The notes: a model not told the origin generated them from the sequence alone. Counted from the first letter of the stretch, positions 35,311-45,297 are shown. The stretch is 64,000 bases of DNA from UBA2882 sp045542735 (GCA_045542735.1 JAZQLQ010000017.1:1-64000), one strand, 5' to 3'. A program made the numbers and translations.

Positions 35311-36172
35311 CTTTTGTCGCTTCCTTCATCAATTCGTATATTTCATCTGCCAATTCATCCGGCACCTGTACATCATTCCAAAGCTCATAAGCAATAATAC
35401 CCTGATACAACAGCATCTTCAGCCCATTATAAGCATTTGCTCCTGCCTGTTTGCAAAGCTTCATAAATTTGGTCTCTGCCGGTTTATAAATCAGGTCAAC
35501 ACCCACATCAATCAGTTCATAAAAATCTGTAGCTTCGATAACCGCTGCATCGGCATCGGGATGCAAGCCTACGCTGGTCCCTTGTACACAGAGATATTTC
35601 TGCTTGGGAAGTGTTGCATAATCCGTCAATGCCATGGGCACTACCACATCACATTCCATGGCACGGTTTACTTCCTCTGCTACAGCCTGCGCTTTATCAA
35701 CGGTTCGATTCAACAGATACACCTTTCTTGCGCCTTTGCTTACCAGCATAAAAGCCACTGCCCTGGAAGCACCGCCTGCTCCCAACAGAATCGCATCCCT
35801 TCCTTTGATTACTATGCCCTCTGTCTCCATAGCACGTTGCAATCCTGTCATATCGGTATTATATCCTTTATATCCGCCTTCTACAGGCACCAATGTATTT
35901 ACTGCACCAATTTTTTCTGCTAAGGGATCAATCTCCTTTAAAAAAGGAATCACCGCACTTTTATGGGGAACTGTCACATTCATACCACCGAGAGATAAGG
36001 CTCGTGCCCCCTGAATGGCTGCTTTCACATCTTCTTTTTCTACATGTAAGGGTACATAGATCATGTTTTGCCCCATGTGCTCAGCCAGCGTATTATGTAT
36101 AATCGGAGATAAGGTATGCTCTACAGGACACCCAATAAGCCCACAGGTCTTGGTCTTTCCGTTTATTCTCAT
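35300..36172 (-). CDS. aroE: Shikimate dehydrogenase
   Basis: About 290 residues. It reduces 3-dehydroshikimate with NADPH. The N-terminal substrate domain has GCPVEHTLSPIIHN and NVTVPHKSA with the catalytic lysine; the nucleotide domain has LLGAGGASRAVAFML and LLNRTVDKA, whose arginine suits NADP. The C-terminus has LKMLLYQG. GGAGG with eight-base spacing picks the ATG at 36172 over the TTG at 36187. 18 bases after yqeG. Confidence 0.95.
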   Translation of the reverse strand: MRINGKTKTCGLIGCPVEHTLSPIIHNTLAEHMGQNMIYVPLHVEKEDVKAAIQGARALSLGGMNVTVPHKSAVIPFLKEIDPLAEKIGAVNTLVPVEGGYKGYNTDMTGLQRAMETEGIVIKGRDAILLGAGGASRAVAFMLVSKGARKVYLLNRTVDKAQAVAEEVNRAMECDVVVPMALTDYATLPKQKYLCVQGTSVGLHPDADAAVIEATDFYELIDVGVDLIYKPAETKFMKLCKQAGANAYNGLKMLLYQGIIAYELWNDVQVPDELADEIYELMKEATKVEE

Positions 36173-36190
36173 ATTCATTTCCTCCAAAAG

Positions 36191-36718
36191 CTATTTCAGC
36201 TTCAGATATTTTGCTTCTTTCTTTAAATGTCTTTTGTAACCTGACAAAATCGGTTTCTCCAGATAACGCTTTAACACAATCTGAATTTCTTCTTTTTTAT
36301 CAATAGGCTTCACCAAAATACTATATATACCGCAACGCTTTGCTCCCCACACATCTGTAAACAACTGGTCTCCCACAAATACCGTTGTCTTGGTATCCGT
36401 TCCCATCTGCTTCATTGCTTTCTCATAGCCTTTTTTACCCGGCTTTCTCGCTTTGTATATATAGCTTGCTCCCACTACTGCATCACAAAACATCTTGACA
36501 CGTGGTTCTTTGTTGTTGGATAACAGCGTCACTGCAAACCCAAGGCTGTGCAAACGTTCAAACAAAGCAATTGCCCGTTCATCTGCCGGTGCTCCATGGG
36601 GAACCAAAGTATTGTCTATATCAAAAATCAAGGCTTTTATGCCTTTTTCTTTTAAACCTTCAAAATCAATCTGATAGGTGGAATCCACCCACTCATCAGG
36701 ATAAAACATCTGAAACAT
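36191..36718 (-). CDS. yqeG: YqeG-family HAD phosphatase
   Basis: 175 residues of HAD subfamily IIIA. The nucleophile motif is FDIDNTLVPHG, motif II LLSNNKEPR, and the acidic motif FVGDQLFTDVWGAKRCG. YqeG often sits next to aroE, as here, and related phosphatases act on phosphatidylglycerol phosphate or small phosphorylated metabolites; substrate unproven. First gene of the yqeG-aroE-aroK-aroQ run. Confidence 0.9.
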   Translation of the reverse strand: MFQMFYPDEWVDSTYQIDFEGLKEKGIKALIFDIDNTLVPHGAPADERAIALFERLHSLGFAVTLLSNNKEPRVKMFCDAVVGASYIYKARKPGKKGYEKAMKQMGTDTKTTVFVGDQLFTDVWGAKRCGIYSILVKPIDKKEEIQIVLKRYLEKPILSGYKRHLKKEAKYLKLK

Positions 36719-36786
36719 AAAATACTCCTTTATATTAGCTAAAAAATCACTCGGCTATTATCATATCACAATTTCACAAATTAAAA

Positions 36787-36827
36787 AAGCCCCGCCAATC
36801 TGTCCAATTACCAAATCCACGAGGCTT
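36787..36827 (-). terminator. Probable terminator after the 128-residue hypothetical gene
   Basis: An 8-bp stem (AAGCCTCG / CGGGGCTT on the minus strand, one G-U) encloses a 25-base loop and runs into TTTTTAAT, 18 bases after the stop. Confidence 0.6.
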
Positions 36828-36845
36828 GTAAGTCTATTTTATGTA

Positions 36846-37232
36846 TTATTTCATAACAACGATTCCGTCTCCGGAAAGACCACCTGCAAATGCACCCGCT
36901 TCCTCTGCACCTACAAAGTAACGGTACTGGTCTAATACGCTGTCCTTTTTCATATCGGAAATCAACTGTTCCGCATCCAACAACTGCAAGTCACTTTCTT
37001 TTCCGATATAGTCGTATGTATCACCGGCATTGAAATTAAGAGAAATATTCTCCAGATCTGCCATCTTGGAACGTGTATCCGGCGTAGCCTGAGTATCCTG
37101 CGCCACTTCAGGAATCATCTGCTCCTGCTGCTTCTTGATCTCGTCCTGTTCTCTGACAGTCTCTAACTCAACTCTCTTAATCGGTTGGATAGGCTGATAT
37201 TGATATAAACCGCCGATTCTTCCGATGCCCAT
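36846..37232 (-). CDS. Hypothetical protein, 128 residues
   Basis: Not recognised as a named family. It starts MGIGRIGGLYQYQPIQPIKR, has a Gln/Glu-rich disordered middle, then a segment NFNAGDTYDYIGKESDLQLL, a helix LISDMKKDSVLDQYRYFV and a Gly-rich end. Soluble and without a signal peptide. GGTGAG four bases before the ATG at 37232 marks the start; the upstream GTG at 37244 overlaps it. Monocistronic between the ABC transporter and yqeG. It looks like a lineage-specific structural or regulatory protein. Confidence 0.75.
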   Translation of the reverse strand: MGIGRIGGLYQYQPIQPIKRVELETVREQDEIKKQQEQMIPEVAQDTQATPDTRSKMADLENISLNFNAGDTYDYIGKESDLQLLDAEQLISDMKKDSVLDQYRYFVGAEEAGAFAGGLSGDGIVVMK

Positions 37233-37324
37233 GATACTCACCACCTTTCACGTAACTTTCTTTTCACTGTTTATATCGGTAACGAATACCAAAAACTTAA
37301 CCCCGCACCGACACGTTTACATAA

Positions 37325-38056
37325 TTATACCACACCTGCGGCTTTTAGCAAGGCTTTTGTGTAATCTTCTTTGGGAGAAAAATAAAGTTCTTCTGTTTCT
37401 TCCATTTCAACAATGCGTCCGTCTTTCATAATCATCACACGGTCGCACATCTGATATACCACACGTAAATCATGAGAAATAAACAGAACAGCTAAATCCA
37501 TTTCTTTTTGCAATTTTTTAAGCAGTTCCATAACCTGTGCCTGGATAGTCACATCCAAAGCCGATACCGGCTCGTCAGCAATCAAAAGTCTGGGCTCCTG
37601 CATCAATGCAACAGCAATACAGACACGTTGTCTTTGACCACCTGAAAGTTGTCTTGGATAACGCTCCATAAACTCTTCATCCAAGCCGACTTTACAAAGC
37701 ATATCCACTGCCTTTTGCCGCATTTTCTCTTTATCATATCCCCCACGGATACGCAAAGGCTCCTGCAATATCCATCCCACCTTTCGGGAAGGATTCAAAG
37801 AACCGTATGGGTCCTGAAAAATCATGGCAACAGAGCCATTTTTTTCAATAGCACCGGTTACATCCTTTATGATACCTAAAATACTTCTGGCAAGAGTAGA
37901 CTTACCACTACCGCTTTCCCCCACCAGACCGAGGATTTCTCCTTTTCGGATGTCGAAAGAGACATCAAACAATACCTGATGACGGGTTTTCATATTCTTT
38001 TTATAATTCTTATAATATGCATTCAGGTTTTGAACCCGTAATAAACTTGGTTCCAT
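37325..38056 (-). CDS. Peptide/nickel-type ABC transporter ATPase (OppF/DppF-like)
   Basis: 243 residues. One ABC domain: Walker A GESGSGKST, Q-loop IFQDPYGSLNPS, signature LSGGQRQRVCIA, Walker B LLIADEPVSALD. The usual C-terminal iron-sulphur or oligopeptide extension of OppF is short. Last of five genes and four bases after the other ATPase, with which it should form a heterodimer. Confidence 0.92.
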   Translation of the reverse strand: MEPSLLRVQNLNAYYKNYKKNMKTRHQVLFDVSFDIRKGEILGLVGESGSGKSTLARSILGIIKDVTGAIEKNGSVAMIFQDPYGSLNPSRKVGWILQEPLRIRGGYDKEKMRQKAVDMLCKVGLDEEFMERYPRQLSGGQRQRVCIAVALMQEPRLLIADEPVSALDVTIQAQVMELLKKLQKEMDLAVLFISHDLRVVYQMCDRVMIMKDGRIVEMEETEELYFSPKEDYTKALLKAAGVV

Positions 38057-38060
38057 CCCG

Positions 38061-38855
38061 TCACCCTTTCCGTTTTACCTGTGGTATGGATGCAATGAGT
38101 TTCTTGGTATACTCTTCTTTGGGATGATTAAAAATCTCTTCCGTCAATCCCATCTCTACCATCTTACCATCTTCCATTACCACTACACGTTCACAAAGTT
38201 TTCTTACCAGACTCAAATCATGGGAGATAAACATAATGGTTGTTCCTTTTTCCCGATTTAACTTTTGTAAAAGCTCTACAATCTGCTCTTGGATAGTCAC
38301 ATCCAAAGCGGTTGTAGGCTCATCTGCCAATAAGATTTTGGGTTCACAAATCATTGCCGCCGCTATCATGACACGTTGACGCATACCACCGGATAATTCA
38401 TGTGGATATTTATCGTAGACCTCTGCATCCAGTTCTACTTCATCCATAAGTTTTAACGCTTTTTCTTTGCGTTTATCCTTATCCAGATCCGTATGTAACC
38501 GCAGACTCTCTTCAATCTGACAGCCAATCTTTAATACCGGATTGAGGCTTGTCATGGGTTCTTGGAAAATCATGGCGATATCATCACCTTGCACTTCTCG
38601 AAGTTCATTTCTGTCACAGGTCAGCAGATTTTTCCCTTGAAAAATGATTTCACCGCTTTTTTCAATATCTTTACGGCTCAAAAGTCCTGCAACCGCCAAA
38701 GCCGTCATGGTTTTACCCGAACCGGATTCTCCTACGATACCGAGGATTTCTCCCTTTTCTATCTTGATGGTCACATCCTCCACAACAGTTTCCGGTCTCT
38801 CATGATCATGAAACTCAATATTCAAATGATTGATTTCCAATATATATTCACTCAT
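38061..38855 (-). CDS. Peptide/nickel-type ABC transporter ATPase (OppD/DppD-like)
   Basis: 264 residues with Walker A GESGSGKTM, Q-loop IFQEPMTSLNPVLKIG, signature LSGGMRQRVMIA and Walker B LLADEPTTALD. The oligopeptide C-terminal extension seen in longer OppD proteins is short. Five bases after the permease gene and four before the second ATPase gene. Confidence 0.92.
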   Translation of the reverse strand: MSEYILEINHLNIEFHDHERPETVVEDVTIKIEKGEILGIVGESGSGKTMTALAVAGLLSRKDIEKSGEIIFQGKNLLTCDRNELREVQGDDIAMIFQEPMTSLNPVLKIGCQIEESLRLHTDLDKDKRKEKALKLMDEVELDAEVYDKYPHELSGGMRQRVMIAAAMICEPKILLADEPTTALDVTIQEQIVELLQKLNREKGTTIMFISHDLSLVRKLCERVVVMEDGKMVEMGLTEEIFNHPKEEYTKKLIASIPQVKRKG

Positions 38856-38860
38856 ATCAT

Positions 38861-39661
38861 CTATTCCTTCATACCGTCAGATAACATTCCAAATCCCAAG
38901 ATCATCAGTACCATAATCAATCCGGGGAAGATAGCCATATAAGGCGCATTATACAGATATGTCTGGGCATCCGAAAGCATGGCACCCAAGCTGGCATCCG
39001 GTGGCTGTACACCGATACCCAAAAAGGAGAGACCCGCTTCTGCAATAACGGCATTGTTAAATCCAATGATAATGGATGACAACATCACAGGAAATGCATT
39101 GGGCAAAATATGGAGAAACATGATACGTAAATCGCTTGCCCCCATAACCTTTGCACTGAGTACATAATCCATGTTCCGTTGTTTCATAAATTCTGATCGC
39201 ACAATTCTGGCAAAACTGGGTACAAAAGCAATACCCAAAGCCACAATGACATTGTATTTACCGGGTCCAATTACACAAATCACTACAAGCGCCAGAAAAA
39301 TACTGGGAAAAGAGAAAATTGCGTCGATAATACGCATCAAGACCTCATCCAAGATTCCACCAAAATAGCCGCATAAGCCGCCTATAATCACACCTGCAAG
39401 TGTACCGATAATCACCGTTCCTGCCGCTACGATAAACGTATTGCCAATACCTTCCAATACACGGCTGAAAATATCCCTGCCAAAGTTATCACATCCCATG
39501 ATATGTTGCATGGAAACACCTGCAAACTTCACAGAATTGTCCATGGCATCCGGATCATAAGGCGTACCGATAAAGCCCCACAACACAAGAATCATGGTAA
39601 GACCAACCAGAATCATTCCCGCTATGAAATTAAAATTTTTCCGCGCCTTTCTGTTTTTCAT
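38861..39661 (-). CDS. Peptide/nickel-type ABC transporter permease (DppC-like)
   Basis: 266 residues with one helix near the N-terminus and five more in the core. HIMGCDNFGRDIFSRV is the family segment after helix 1, and the coupling loop has FVPSFARIVRSEFMKQRNMD. EAGLSFLGIGVQPPD follows, typical of DppC. Sits between the DppB-like permease and the OppD-like ATPase. Confidence 0.92.
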   Translation of the reverse strand: MKNRKARKNFNFIAGMILVGLTMILVLWGFIGTPYDPDAMDNSVKFAGVSMQHIMGCDNFGRDIFSRVLEGIGNTFIVAAGTVIIGTLAGVIIGGLCGYFGGILDEVLMRIIDAIFSFPSIFLALVVICVIGPGKYNVIVALGIAFVPSFARIVRSEFMKQRNMDYVLSAKVMGASDLRIMFLHILPNAFPVMLSSIIIGFNNAVIAEAGLSFLGIGVQPPDASLGAMLSDAQTYLYNAPYMAIFPGLIMVLMILGFGMLSDGMKE

Positions 39662-39683
39662 CCTTCAACTCCACATGTAGCTA

Positions 39684-40625
39684 TTACGAATCCCTCATAC
39701 GGGGATCAAACACACGATACAATACATCCACTAAGAAGTTGGATGCAACAACCAAAAATGCAATCAACATAATAATCGCTTCCACCACAGGATAATCCCT
39801 GTTGGAAATGGACGTCAGCAGGATTCTGCCAAGTCCCGGGATATTAAATACCTGCTCAATAATAATACTGCCGGCAATCATATCCGATAATGCCATACCA
39901 AGGAAGGTAATCACCGGAATCAATGCATTCTTTAACACATGCTTATATAACACACTTGTTGTATTATTTCCTCTGCTGTATGCGGTACGCACATAGTCTT
40001 TGCCCGCTTCCTCCAGCACTGAAGTCCTTAGTAATTTCACCGTCATGGCAATCTTGGGTAATGCCACCGCTACCGACGGGAAAAGCATATACGATAGAAA
40101 CGCCCCCCAGTCCTTGGTATAAGAAACAAAACCTCCGGGAACAAACCACTTTAATAAGATTCCAAATATAAAAGTGCTAATCATACCGGAAAAGAATGGC
40201 GGAATTGCCATTAATATCTGATTAGACACTGTAATAATTTTATCAATAACACCTCCCTGATGCTTTGCAGTATACAATCCCATAGGAATGGATACTGCCA
40301 CAATCATCACGAAGGAGATTATAATCAAAGTAATGGTAATGGGTAATTTCCCTGCCAACATATTGGTGACAGGTTGCGAATATTGATAAGAGGTACCCAT
40401 ATCTCCTCTCGCAAAATCTGCAAGCCAGGTGCCGTAGCGCACCAAAAACGGACGGTTTAGTCCCATTTCTTCCCGCAAAGCCTCCACTCTTTCAGGTGTA
40501 GCCTGTGTACCAAGCTGACTGGTGGCTGCATCACCGGGAATCAAGTCAAAAGCAAGAAAAACAAGGAAGGAAACTATGAGTAATGTAATCAGCATGGATG
40601 CTAATTTTTTAAAAATCTGTTTCAT
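39684..40625 (-). CDS. Peptide/nickel-type ABC transporter permease (DppB-like)
   Basis: 313 residues, six helices. The N-terminal LVSFLVFLAFDLIPGD, the extracellular LGLNRPF-like segment (EEMGLNRPFLVRYGTW), RGDMGTSY and the coupling loop RTSVLEEAGKDYVRTAYSRG are diagnostic of DppB. It pairs with the DppC-like permease 22 bases downstream. Confidence 0.93.
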   Translation of the reverse strand: MKQIFKKLASMLITLLIVSFLVFLAFDLIPGDAATSQLGTQATPERVEALREEMGLNRPFLVRYGTWLADFARGDMGTSYQYSQPVTNMLAGKLPITITLIIISFVMIVAVSIPMGLYTAKHQGGVIDKIITVSNQILMAIPPFFSGMISTFIFGILLKWFVPGGFVSYTKDWGAFLSYMLFPSVAVALPKIAMTVKLLRTSVLEEAGKDYVRTAYSRGNNTTSVLYKHVLKNALIPVITFLGMALSDMIAGSIIIEQVFNIPGLGRILLTSISNRDYPVVEAIIMLIAFLVVASNFLVDVLYRVFDPRMRDS

Positions 40626-40676
40626 AGTTCCTTCCTCCTTTTTCTGAATGATTTATTTAATAAATAGTTCTTAAAA

Positions 40677-42185
40677 TTATTCTACAATATAAAGTTTGGA
40701 TAAATCCTGTACATACAAAGGATAAAATTCATATCCTGCATAGTTTTTATTGATTGCCACAAATTCAGCCAAGTCCTGAATATAAACATTGGCAGCGTCT
40801 TCACTTAAAATTCTCTGACACTCTTTGTAAGCAGCTGTTTTTTCTTCATCATCCACTGCTGTGATGGCTTTCCTGTAAGCTTCATCATATGCAGGGTTGT
40901 TGTAATTTACAAAGTTGTTAGATGCGGTAGATTCAAATCTGGAAAGTAACGCACTGGGAGTTAAAGAAGATGCATCCACACCAACTACGGTCGCTTCATA
41001 GTTGCGGTCTGTATAAACTTCACTTAACCATGTGTCCCATTCTACCAAATTAATCTTAGCATCCACACCGATTGCCTTATACTGCTCTACCAATACCTGC
41101 GCGGTATCAATGTGGGGCTGATAATTGGAGGGCACAGTGATGGTAAAGGAAAATCCGTTGGGATATCCTGCCTCAGCCAAAAGTTCTTTCGCCTTTTCCA
41201 CATCCTGATTGTATGTGTCATTGAGTTCTTCCATATAATATTTGCCGAAAGCCGGGAACATGGAAGAGCCAAGCTCAGTTCCTTTTCCATCCGCTGTCAG
41301 ATCCATAATCTCCTGAGGATCTACGGCATAGCAAAGTGCCTGACGCACCTTGGGATCATTAAAAGGTTCTACGTTGTGATTTAAGTACATTGCCTGAACC
41401 AGATTCATGGTTCCTTCATATACTTCATAGTCACCACTAAGCTGTGACACCTGGGCAGTAGAAATTCTCGCAAAGAAATCCACAGCTCCACCATTTAAGT
41501 TGGTTACAATAGCATCGCCGTCAGCAATAATTTTTAAGGTCACATTTTCAATATTGGCAGGTGTTCCCCAATATTCGTCATTGCGCACCAGCACAACTTC
41601 TTCCTGGGGTGTCCAAGACACAAACTTATAGGGACCGGTTCCCACAGGATTACCCTGGGTGTCCGTGTTGCCTGCCGGAAGAATTGCTGTTGTCATATAA
41701 GCCAAAAACTCTGTATCAGCCTCAACAAGGTTAATAACAATAGTCTTATCATCCGGTGTTTCAACACTGGCAATATTAGCAAACGCCGGTACCAAAGTCT
41801 CAGCGTTATTGGTATCGGCGCAACGTTCAATCGAATATTTTACATCCTCTACCGTAACAAGACTTCCGTCATGGAATTTTACGCCTTCGCGTAAGGTGAA
41901 TGTGTAAGACATACCATCCTCACCGGGAACCACTTCACTTGCAACAGCAGGGACTAAATTACCATCGCTATCCGCTTTTACCAGTCCTTCATATAGGTTG
42001 AAGAGTATCTCTTTGGTTCCTGCCGCCATAGCTGTATGGGGGTCAAGACTGTCGAGATCCTGGGGGATACCGATTGTAATAGAAGAAGTTGCACTCTCTT
42101 CCTTGTCGCCTGCACATCCGCACAGTGCAATAGTCAGTGTTGTCAACACAAACACCAAAAAGAATTTCATCAGTTTCTTTTTCAT
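40677..42185 (-). CDS. Peptide/nickel-type ABC transporter binding lipoprotein
   Basis: 502 residues of SBP family 5. The signal peptide ends in lipobox LCGC with the lipidated cysteine at 24. Family pieces are LDSLDPHTA, LYEGLVKAD, FTLREGVKFHDGS, the GTGPYKFVSW hallmark and RNDEYWG. It should bind an oligopeptide, dipeptide or similar ligand and deliver it to the two permeases. First gene of the five-gene operon. Ligand not predictable; nickel is possible but no His-rich site stands out. Confidence 0.9.
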   Translation of the reverse strand: MKKKLMKFFLVFVLTTLTIALCGCAGDKEESATSSITIGIPQDLDSLDPHTAMAAGTKEILFNLYEGLVKADSDGNLVPAVASEVVPGEDGMSYTFTLREGVKFHDGSLVTVEDVKYSIERCADTNNAETLVPAFANIASVETPDDKTIVINLVEADTEFLAYMTTAILPAGNTDTQGNPVGTGPYKFVSWTPQEEVVLVRNDEYWGTPANIENVTLKIIADGDAIVTNLNGGAVDFFARISTAQVSQLSGDYEVYEGTMNLVQAMYLNHNVEPFNDPKVRQALCYAVDPQEIMDLTADGKGTELGSSMFPAFGKYYMEELNDTYNQDVEKAKELLAEAGYPNGFSFTITVPSNYQPHIDTAQVLVEQYKAIGVDAKINLVEWDTWLSEVYTDRNYEATVVGVDASSLTPSALLSRFESTASNNFVNYNNPAYDEAYRKAITAVDDEEKTAAYKECQRILSEDAANVYIQDLAEFVAINKNYAGYEFYPLYVQDLSKLYIVE

Positions 42186-42318
42186 TGTGTTTTCTTCCTT
42201 TCTTTTTCTGTATGAAATTGTTTGGCATTAAGCCATAGAAATTGTATACAATTTCCGTTGATTTTGCAAGAAAAAAATGATAAATTTAATACAACTTTAG
42301 TCGGATTGGAGTTTAGAT

Positions 42319-43272
42319 ATGAGCAAACGAAACAGTTTATTGGAATTATGGCGCTTTGTTTTCTGCATGGCGGTGCTACTGATGCACTTTATCAATTCTT
42401 ATAATCAGACAACAGGTGGCACTTCAAGATTCTTTCATGCCGGCTATCTGGGCGTAGAATTTTTCTTTATTGCTGCCGGTTATTTTATCGGATCATATTA
42501 TGATAAGAAGCAAGCCAAAAAAAATGTCAACGAACGCTTACGTTCCATCCTCTCTTATGCATGGTCCCGTTTGGTCCGTCTATATCCTTTATATCTGTTG
42601 GCTCTTTGTCTCATGCTCATTGTCCGTACAGTTTTTGTAGGCAAAAGTCTTGGTTATGTAGTTACTACCATTAAAAATTGCTTTGCGGAATTCTTCCTGC
42701 TCCAGTGGACCCCCATCGGAAACGAAGTGTTAATCAGTTCCTGTTGGTTTGTCCCGGCTGTTTTCTTTGGTGGATTATTTTTTGTCATATTACTTGCTTT
42801 CACAGGAAAATTCGGCGGTTATCTTATCGCACCTCTTGCAAGCTTTTTTATCTACCGGTATTACTTTAACCTAATCGGTAAAATTGATGTCATTCCGGCT
42901 CATCACGGCATCTTACGTGGTATTGCAGGAATCGGTTTTGGTGTATTTATTTACTTTATTGTTAAATTGTTATGTAAACCAATTATTCATTATAACATAA
43001 CAAAAATCTATTCCTTGATATCAGGTAGTATTTCTTCCGTTATCTTTTTGGGTATTTTCATCTATACCAATTATGGCCGCCGTTCCAAATGGGACTTCCT
43101 TATCATCGCCCTTTACGGCATTGGTATACTGCTTTTGATGTCTTCACAAATCAAGCTTCCCGAAAAGGTTGAAAAAGTATTCAACACCCTGGGGAAAACC
43201 ACATATCCCATTTATGTATTGCAAATGCCGATTATTGAAGCAATTATGCATATGATAAAAGCAGCCATCTGA
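42319..43272 (+). CDS. Acyltransferase family 3 membrane protein
   Basis: 317 residues with about ten hydrophobic helices. The family start LLELWRFVFCMAVLLMHF holds the conserved Arg and His, and LGVEFFFIAAGYFIGSYY follows. Such enzymes O-acetylate or succinylate cell-wall or exopolysaccharide sugars across the membrane. GGAG lies seven bases before the ATG. It stands alone and is convergent with the EAL gene. Confidence 0.88.
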   Translation: MSKRNSLLELWRFVFCMAVLLMHFINSYNQTTGGTSRFFHAGYLGVEFFFIAAGYFIGSYYDKKQAKKNVNERLRSILSYAWSRLVRLYPLYLLALCLMLIVRTVFVGKSLGYVVTTIKNCFAEFFLLQWTPIGNEVLISSCWFVPAVFFGGLFFVILLAFTGKFGGYLIAPLASFFIYRYYFNLIGKIDVIPAHHGILRGIAGIGFGVFIYFIVKLLCKPIIHYNITKIYSLISGSISSVIFLGIFIYTNYGRRSKWDFLIIALYGIGILLLMSSQIKLPEKVEKVFNTLGKTTYPIYVLQMPIIEAIMHMIKAAI

Positions 43273-43286
43273 TGATGACTGCTTTT
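43257..43286 (+). terminator. Hairpin terminator after the acyltransferase gene
   Basis: AAAAGCAG / CTGCTTTT, an 8-bp stem overlapping the last codons and the TGA stop, is followed by C and an A/T tail. It may act in both directions. Confidence 0.6.
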
Positions 43287-43311
43287 CATAATGATATATA
43301 AAAACACTATA

Positions 43312-45297
43312 TTACGCTTTATATTTCTCAACAAATTCATCAATAGGCATCGGTTTTGCAAAGAAATATCCTTGAATCAGGTCACACTCCTGCTCTGCCA
43401 AAAAGTCAACCTGCTCTCTACTCTCAATACCTTCTGCAACTATTTTCATATCCAGTTTCTTGGCAAGATCAATGACTTCTGACACAATCAGCATGCCTCG
43501 TTCCACTTCGTCTACACCACGGAAGAAATCTGCATCAATTTTCAGCACATCAATCTGTAACTCTTTCAATGAATTGAGGGACGAATATCCCGCTCCAAAG
43601 TCATCCATGGATACGCTAAATCCAAACTCTCTCAGATGTTTTACTGTATTTAACAAGACCTGCTTATCATCAAAGAATGCGCTTTCTGTAAGTTCCAGTT
43701 CTATCACATGATGCGGCACCTGATATTTGTCAACAATACGGCAAATATGCTCTGCCAAATCTTCCCTTGTAAAATGAGCCCTGGAGACATTTACGGATAT
43801 CGGCACGATTTTTCTTCCCTGCTCTATCCAAGCTGCTTGCTGTCTTGCCACTTCCTCCAACATATAATCATCCAGTTTCAAAATGAAACCGTTCTGCTCA
43901 AAGATAGGGATAAACTTATTGGGCGGAATAAAGCCTTCTGTAGGATGAATCCAACGTACCAACGCCTCTGCACCGGCAAGGGTTTCTTCGGTAGTATCAA
44001 TCTTGGGCTGTAAATAAATCTTAAACTCTTTGTTTGCGAGGGCGCGCTCCATATCATCCTCAACCTTGCGTTCCCAAAGTCTCTGCTTATTCATCTCAAT
44101 ATTGAAAAATGCAATTTTATTTTCTGTATCATCACCTGACATATCGCAGGCAATCAGTGCATTGTTATACAATTGATCCACATCTTTTTCACCGGCTGCA
44201 ATCTGACAAACACCCACACCAAAATACATTTTCATATTGGGTAAAACCGCGCGCAACGCCTGCTCCATTTCCTCTATGCGGGTTGCTAACTGTGCCTCAT
44301 CGGTATAGGTAAGCAGCAAACCGAATTCTGCATTTTCATGATGGGCCAGAGCTTCTTTCCATTTCACTTTCTTTTTCAACGCAAGATAGAACTTTTCAAT
44401 CAGTTCCTCTCCTTCTCTTACACCAAAGCAGGTACAGAAACTTCTATATTTGCGCATTCTTAAGTGTACCATAGCATAATTGCGTTTATTATTGCGATTT
44501 CTTTTTAACAAGCCGGTTCCCTTCTTGGTAAAGTGCAACCAGTTATTACCACCGGTTATCATATCGGTATAAATAATCTTGGTCGTCCTGTGCATACTCA
44601 CAATCACGCTTATAAAGGAAATAATATAGTATATGGCAAAAATAGCAAGCATAAATAAAACCAATACAATAGTAACCATTGGCATAATCAAATCATAATT
44701 GTAGATATCGATCCGTTGTAAAACACAAATCTCCAATTCATCTATCGGAACCACAAACCACATCTTCATCTGAAAAACGGAATTTTCTTCATCTTGGGAC
44801 AAGTAACTAACTTCTCCTAAAACTTTTTCAAGATGCATACTTTCAAAAAATTCTTCACCCAGAATCAATTCGCCATCTTCTACTTTTAAAACTTGTTCCT
44901 GGTCTTCTTCTATGAATATGGTTACCATTTCTTCTTCATTCAGATAATAATCCAATTGTCTATCAGGATCCATTTCAGGATATTTATCACAATCAGACCA
45001 CAACAGCTCATGTTGCAAATCAAACACACTGACTGACTCTACTTCTGAAAGAAGGTCTACGTAATCCAATACTTTCTCATTTATTTCATCTATATTCTCA
45101 CTATCGCAACCAGCATATAGCCCTGCAATTTGTGTTGCCTCTCTGCTACCCTGACTGACTTTCCTGCTCACTACATCAGCAAAAGCGGATGCAACGATTG
45201 CAACCGTAGCAACAGAACAAACAACCAATATAAAAAACAATCCCAAAACAGAAGGCCATATACGTTTTCTTTTTAATTCTTTTATCTTTTGAACCAC
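43312..45297 (-). CDS. Membrane sensor with degenerate GGDEF and intact EAL domain
   Basis: 661 residues. A helix near 15-37, an extracytoplasmic sensor region to about 205, a second helix near 207-237, a GGDEF-like domain and a C-terminal EAL domain (about 420-661). The GGDEF active site reads HENAEF, so cyclase activity is unlikely. The EAL site looks intact: EALVRW, ELTESAF, DDFGAGYSS and VAEGIE. It should hydrolyse cyclic di-GMP, with the upper domains as sensors. The start is a GTG behind AGGTAGGA; moderately sure. Confidence 0.9.
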   Translation of the reverse strand: MVQKIKELKRKRIWPSVLGLFFILVVCSVATVAIVASAFADVVSRKVSQGSREATQIAGLYAGCDSENIDEINEKVLDYVDLLSEVESVSVFDLQHELLWSDCDKYPEMDPDRQLDYYLNEEEMVTIFIEEDQEQVLKVEDGELILGEEFFESMHLEKVLGEVSYLSQDEENSVFQMKMWFVVPIDELEICVLQRIDIYNYDLIMPMVTIVLVLFMLAIFAIYYIISFISVIVSMHRTTKIIYTDMITGGNNWLHFTKKGTGLLKRNRNNKRNYAMVHLRMRKYRSFCTCFGVREGEELIEKFYLALKKKVKWKEALAHHENAEFGLLLTYTDEAQLATRIEEMEQALRAVLPNMKMYFGVGVCQIAAGEKDVDQLYNNALIACDMSGDDTENKIAFFNIEMNKQRLWERKVEDDMERALANKEFKIYLQPKIDTTEETLAGAEALVRWIHPTEGFIPPNKFIPIFEQNGFILKLDDYMLEEVARQQAAWIEQGRKIVPISVNVSRAHFTREDLAEHICRIVDKYQVPHHVIELELTESAFFDDKQVLLNTVKHLREFGFSVSMDDFGAGYSSLNSLKELQIDVLKIDADFFRGVDEVERGMLIVSEVIDLAKKLDMKIVAEGIESREQVDFLAEQECDLIQGYFFAKPMPIDEFVEKYKA

